The position numbers were made by a program, and so were the translations under genes. DNA of 16,944 bases from Caldilinea sp. (lineage in GTDB: Bacteria > Chloroflexota > Anaerolineae > Caldilineales > Caldilineaceae), in the NCBI GenBank assembly GCA_025055055.1, contig JANWYX010000172.1:1-16944 (forward strand), in the 5' to 3' direction. The notes beneath the pieces were generated by a model. It saw nothing but the letters and a program-made list of their open reading frames with translations. It ran no database searches and was not told the origin of the DNA. Below are positions 13,033-16,944 of this stretch, one piece after another (positions within the stretch are counted from its first letter, which is position 1; every line of letters begins with the position of its first letter).

Positions 13033-14247
13033 ATGGCGCGCACCAAGAATCGCCGCGAGGTGAAATCACAACACCGGTTGCCTAACCACCCATCCAAAAC
13101 TCGTACCTTCCTCCGTCTGCCGCCGCTCGAGACCCCAGGCGAGCCGTTCAGCGAAGTGAAGGGGGTCGTGCAGCGCACGCCGCAGGGCGACGCCTATCTG
13201 CGTGACCCGCTGCGTGCATTTGCGCCCTCGTCGGCGGATGTATATATCCCCGCTGTGCTGGTCGAACGTTACGCCCTCGTCGACGGTGCAGAAGTTCGCG
13301 GGGTCGCCGGCGCAACGAAACAGGGCTTACAGCTGAGCGACGTCCAAGAGATCTGCGGTCTAACGCCGGAAGCCTTCGCCAGACGCAGACCCTTCGAACA
13401 GCTTATTGCGATCGACCCTTGCGAGCGCTTTCGGCTGGGCGACGGCGGGAAGCTATCGATGCGCGCAGTGGAGCTGATCGCACCGATCGGCAAGGGCACA
13501 CGCGGGCTGATCGTGGCGCCACCTAAGGCAGGCAAGACGCAGCTTCTGGAAGAGCTGACTCACGCCATCCATGCGACTGCGCCGGAGGCGCGCATCATCC
13601 TGTTGTTGATCGACGAGCGGCCGGAGGAAGTGACGCACTTTCGCCGCACCGTCCCCGCCGAGGTCTTTGCCAGCTCCAACGACCAGGGCCTGGAAGACCA
13701 CGTTCGCCTGGCCGAGCTGACGATGGCGCATGTGCGCTGTGAGCTGGAGTGCGGCCGTGACGTGGTCGTGTTGATCGACAGCTTGACACGTATGACGCGC
13801 GCCTTCAACCTGTCGGGCAGAGGCGCTAACCGCACGCTGTCGGGTGGGATCGACGCCAGGGCGCTAGAGATTCCGCGACGTTTCTTCGGCCTGGCACGCA
13901 ATATCGAGCACGGCGGCTCGGTGACGGTGCTCGCCACCGTCCTGGTCGAGACCGGCTCGCGCATGGACGACCTGATCTTCGAGGAGTTCAAAGCCACCGG
14001 CAACAGCGAGATCGTGCTGGATCGATCGCTGGCGGAGGCGCGCATCTTTCCGGCCGTCGACATCAAGGCCAGCGGCACGCGCAGGGAGGAGTTGCTCTAC
14101 ACGCCGGCGGAAATGGAGAAACTCACCCTGTTGCGCCGCGCTCTCGCCGAGCGCGATGCCAAGAGCGCCATGCTCGGCCTGCTGAAACTCCTGGAAAAAG
14201 CGCCCACCAATGACGAGCTTCTGCGTAGGCTGAAGAAGAAAGCATGA
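13033..14247 (+). CDS. rho: Transcription termination factor Rho (short N-terminus)
   Basis: The 404-residue product is the hexameric RNA helicase that ends transcription. It has Walker A APPKAGKT (162-169), the DERPEE segment with the catalytic Glu (about 194-199), Walker B VVVLIDS (244-250), the Q loop at about 264-273 with Arg in place of the E. coli Lys283, and the arginine finger in SGTRREELL (Arg350). The RNA-binding OB fold begins near residue 41, but the RNP1 position reads GDAYLR where E. coli has GFGFLR. Residues 1-38 are basic and Pro-rich instead of the usual helical N-terminal domain. The frame also has a GTG at 12991, but ATG 13033 fits better: a -10 element lies directly before it and the extra 14 residues look non-native. 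It converges on the cupin gene, with only 6 bp between stops. I am sure of the family; it could be a second, divergent copy. Confidence 0.93.
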   Translation: MARTKNRREVKSQHRLPNHPSKTRTFLRLPPLETPGEPFSEVKGVVQRTPQGDAYLRDPLRAFAPSSADVYIPAVLVERYALVDGAEVRGVAGATKQGLQLSDVQEICGLTPEAFARRRPFEQLIAIDPCERFRLGDGGKLSMRAVELIAPIGKGTRGLIVAPPKAGKTQLLEELTHAIHATAPEARIILLLIDERPEEVTHFRRTVPAEVFASSNDQGLEDHVRLAELTMAHVRCELECGRDVVVLIDSLTRMTRAFNLSGRGANRTLSGGIDARALEIPRRFFGLARNIEHGGSVTVLATVLVETGSRMDDLIFEEFKATGNSEIVLDRSLAEARIFPAVDIKASGTRREELLYTPAEMEKLTLLRRALAERDAKSAMLGLLKLLEKAPTNDELLRRLKKKA

Positions 14248-14253
14248 CGCACT

Positions 14254-14580
14254 CTAGCCGAACGGCGCAATCACGGTCAGAAAGGTCAACAGATCCTGCC
14301 CGTCGTTGGCGACGCCATGCGGAACGCCCGCCGGGGCTACAATCAGCATCCCCGCCCCACATGTCTGTTCGCTCTCGCCGACGGTGAAGCGGCCGCTGCC
14401 CGCCACCACGTAATAGAACTTGTCCTGATCGGTGTGTTCATGGACAGCCTGCACCTGCCCAGGAGCAAGCACATTCAGCCCGACCAGCAGGCGTTCACTT
14501 TGAAAAAAGGAATGTTTGAAGGGCTTTGCGCCGGGCGCTTGCACAAAATCCGTGACGCGCACGAAATGGACATCGCTCAT
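14254..14580 (-). CDS. Small cupin-domain protein
   Basis: This single-domain cupin of 108 residues would fold as one beta barrel. Motif 1 shows His47 and His49 (HEHTDQDK) with an Asp (53) where the third ligand Glu usually stands. Motif 2, PAGVPHGVAN (83-92), is complete with His88. Metal binding is therefore likely but with an altered ligand set. The start ATG overlaps the TGA of the upstream M20 gene (ATGA at 14577-14580), so the two are translationally coupled. Proteins of this kind bind small polar ligands or act as isomerases or dioxygenases; the ligand cannot be read from sequence. A role in handling the product of the M20 or aldehyde enzyme is inferred from context only. Confidence 0.87.
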   Translation of the reverse strand: MSDVHFVRVTDFVQAPGAKPFKHSFFQSERLLVGLNVLAPGQVQAVHEHTDQDKFYYVVAGSGRFTVGESEQTCGAGMLIVAPAGVPHGVANDGQDLLTFLTVIAPFG

Positions 14581-15812
14581 GGATGGCCGCTCCGTTCCCG
14601 GGCAGCGCGCAGATGCGCCTGCTCTTGCAGATATTTGGCCGCCGCGCCGGCCAGCAGCGCCACGCCGGTGGAGAGCATACGCTCGTCGAAGTCGAAGGTG
14701 GGGCTGTGATGCGGGCTGTTAAGCGGACCGTTCGGGTCGTTGGCGCCGACGAGCACATAGCAACCCGGCGCGCGCATCAGAAATTCCGACATGTCCTCGC
14801 CGACCATGGCGGGCGTCTGGGTGATAACATTTTGTGCGCCGACAAGCTCGGTTGCGACTGCGCGCATCAGTGCGGCACCCGCCTCGGAATTGATAGTCGG
14901 CAGCACACCTGGCGTGAACGTGAGCGCGCACGTGGCGCCGTGCGCTGCGCAGACTCCTTCAGCCATTTCACGCATGCGCCGCACCAAAAAGTCGCGCGTC
15001 TCCGGGTCGAAAGAGCGAATCGAACACGACAGCTCTGCTCGACCGGCGATCACATTGGCGGCGGAGCCGGCGTGAAACTCCCCCACGGTGAGCACGGCGG
15101 GCGTGGTCGGGCTGATGTTGCGCGAGACGATCGTCTGCCACGCCAGCACGATCTGGCTGGCGACGACGATGGCGTCCACGGTCTCATGCGGCATGGCGCC
15201 GTGGCCGCCCACGCCTTCGACGACCAGATCGACTTTGTCAGCGCCCGCCATCAAGGGGCCGGACTGCACCACCACCTGGTTGAGCGGCAACCGGCTCCAC
15301 AGATGCAGCCCAAAAGACGCCTCTGGCTTGGGATTCTCCAGCACGCCGTCGGCGATCATCGCCCTTGCGCCGCCCAACCCCTCCTCGGCAGGCTGAAAGA
15401 CGAGCTTGACCCGTCCCGCCAGCTCGTTGCGATGGCGGGCGAGCACCTGCGCCACGCCCATGCCGATGGCGGTGTGGCCGTCGTGGCCGCAGGCATGCAT
15501 CACCCCGGGCGTTTGTGAACGATAGGGAACGTCATTTTCTTCGTAAATCGGCAGCGCGTCCATGTCGAAGCGGAGCAGCACGGTCGCCGCATGAGCGGGC
15601 GTCTCATCCGGCTCGACCAACGCTACAACGCCGGTCTTGCCGATGCCGGTCGTCACCTCCAGCCCCAAGGCGCGCAGGTGCTCGGCGACGACGCCGGCAG
15701 TGCGCACCTCCTGAAAGCCGAGCTCCGGATGCATATGAAAGTCGCGACGCCAGGCCACGAGCTGCGGCTGAAGTTCAGCGGCTTCCCGATGAAATTGTTG
15801 TAGCAGAGCCAT
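14577..15812 (-). CDS. M20 family amidohydrolase (N-acyl-amino-acid hydrolase type)
   Basis: This 411-residue zinc or manganese hydrolase belongs to the M20D branch, which includes hippurate hydrolase, N-acetyl-diaminopimelate deacetylase and indole-acetyl-amino-acid hydrolases. The ligand pattern is complete: Cys108 and His110 in MHACGHDGH, Glu143/Glu144 in QPAEEG, His170 in GLHLW, and His368/His369 in SPHHSPTFDFDE. RFDMDALP (81-88) is the usual metal-side strand. The dimerisation domain spans about 185-300. I place the start at ATG 15812, where the fold begins, although no Shine-Dalgarno stands before it. A strong GGGGAGGTG (15846-15854) lies further upstream next to an in-frame GTG (15848). 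The gene lies 71 bp downstream of the aldehyde oxidoreductase and overlaps the cupin gene. The acyl substrate is unknown. Confidence 0.9.
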   Translation of the reverse strand: MALLQQFHREAAELQPQLVAWRRDFHMHPELGFQEVRTAGVVAEHLRALGLEVTTGIGKTGVVALVEPDETPAHAATVLLRFDMDALPIYEENDVPYRSQTPGVMHACGHDGHTAIGMGVAQVLARHRNELAGRVKLVFQPAEEGLGGARAMIADGVLENPKPEASFGLHLWSRLPLNQVVVQSGPLMAGADKVDLVVEGVGGHGAMPHETVDAIVVASQIVLAWQTIVSRNISPTTPAVLTVGEFHAGSAANVIAGRAELSCSIRSFDPETRDFLVRRMREMAEGVCAAHGATCALTFTPGVLPTINSEAGAALMRAVATELVGAQNVITQTPAMVGEDMSEFLMRAPGCYVLVGANDPNGPLNSPHHSPTFDFDERMLSTGVALLAGAAAKYLQEQAHLRAARERSGHP

Positions 15813-15883
15813 AAAAGAGTTCTGGGTTAGCCTGTGGATAAAAAACACCTCCCCGATTGACGGGCAATGCAGAATCGGCTGTT

Positions 15884-16944
<1,061 letters not shown>

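Noticed and set aside
14583..15518. 311-codon plus-strand open frame
   Set aside because: It lies entirely antisense to the M20 gene, whose catalytic motifs are intact, and its product is His/Arg-rich without motifs.

Overview
The window looks like chromosomal DNA of a GC-rich bacterium, most likely a Chloroflexota member near Anaerolineae/Caldilineae. This is an inference from Thr-Pro-rich linkers and tails on secreted proteins, SH3b repeat proteins, a lipoprotein-type solute-binding protein, an Rho with an unusual N-terminus and a tungsten-type aldehyde oxidoreductase. No marker gene fixes the taxon. I saw no rRNA, tRNA, CRISPR array, insertion sequence or phage gene. The window is gene-dense with mostly housekeeping, transport and metabolic genes.

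Layout. 1-64: last 20 codons of a thioredoxin-reductase-like flavoprotein (+). 119-4020 (-): a two-gene unit in which a lipoprotein with two tandem solute-binding domains is translationally coupled (ATGA overlap) to a long MscS-family channel. 4290-5969 (-): ettA, the ABC-F translation factor, with a palindrome overlapping its likely -10 box and two mutually exclusive hairpins at its 3' end. 6167-7888 (+): an exported protein with two SH3b domains and a hexanucleotide repeat. 7889-8246: convergent intergenic stretch with no convincing gene. 8247-9020 (-): SDR dehydrogenase. 9080-9218 (+): promoter followed by an intrinsic terminator with no gene between them, a candidate small RNA or attenuated leader. 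9383-10564 (+): class V aminotransferase. 10635-12971 (-): MATE exporter followed by a tagatose/psicose-3-epimerase-like TIM barrel. 13033-14247 (+): rho. 14254-16944 (-): aldehyde:ferredoxin oxidoreductase (cut by the window edge), M20 amidohydrolase and cupin, in operon order.

Working together. The clearest functional units are the coupled SBP/MscS pair (no ABC permease in view, so a sensing or envelope role is possible) and the AFOR-M20-cupin run (the M20 and cupin genes overlap by 4 nt). Two genes, the SBP gene and rho, have extended -10 promoter elements (TGn plus a TAT-type hexamer) only 10 and 6 nt before the ATG and lack a Shine-Dalgarno site, which suggests leaderless or nearly leaderless mRNAs. 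Other genes have ordinary Shine-Dalgarno sites.

I did not find an obvious new defence or mobile system. The best candidates for something undescribed are the orphan promoter-terminator unit at 9080-9218, the double-domain SBP fused in expression to a channel, and the rho variant with a degenerate RNP1 motif.
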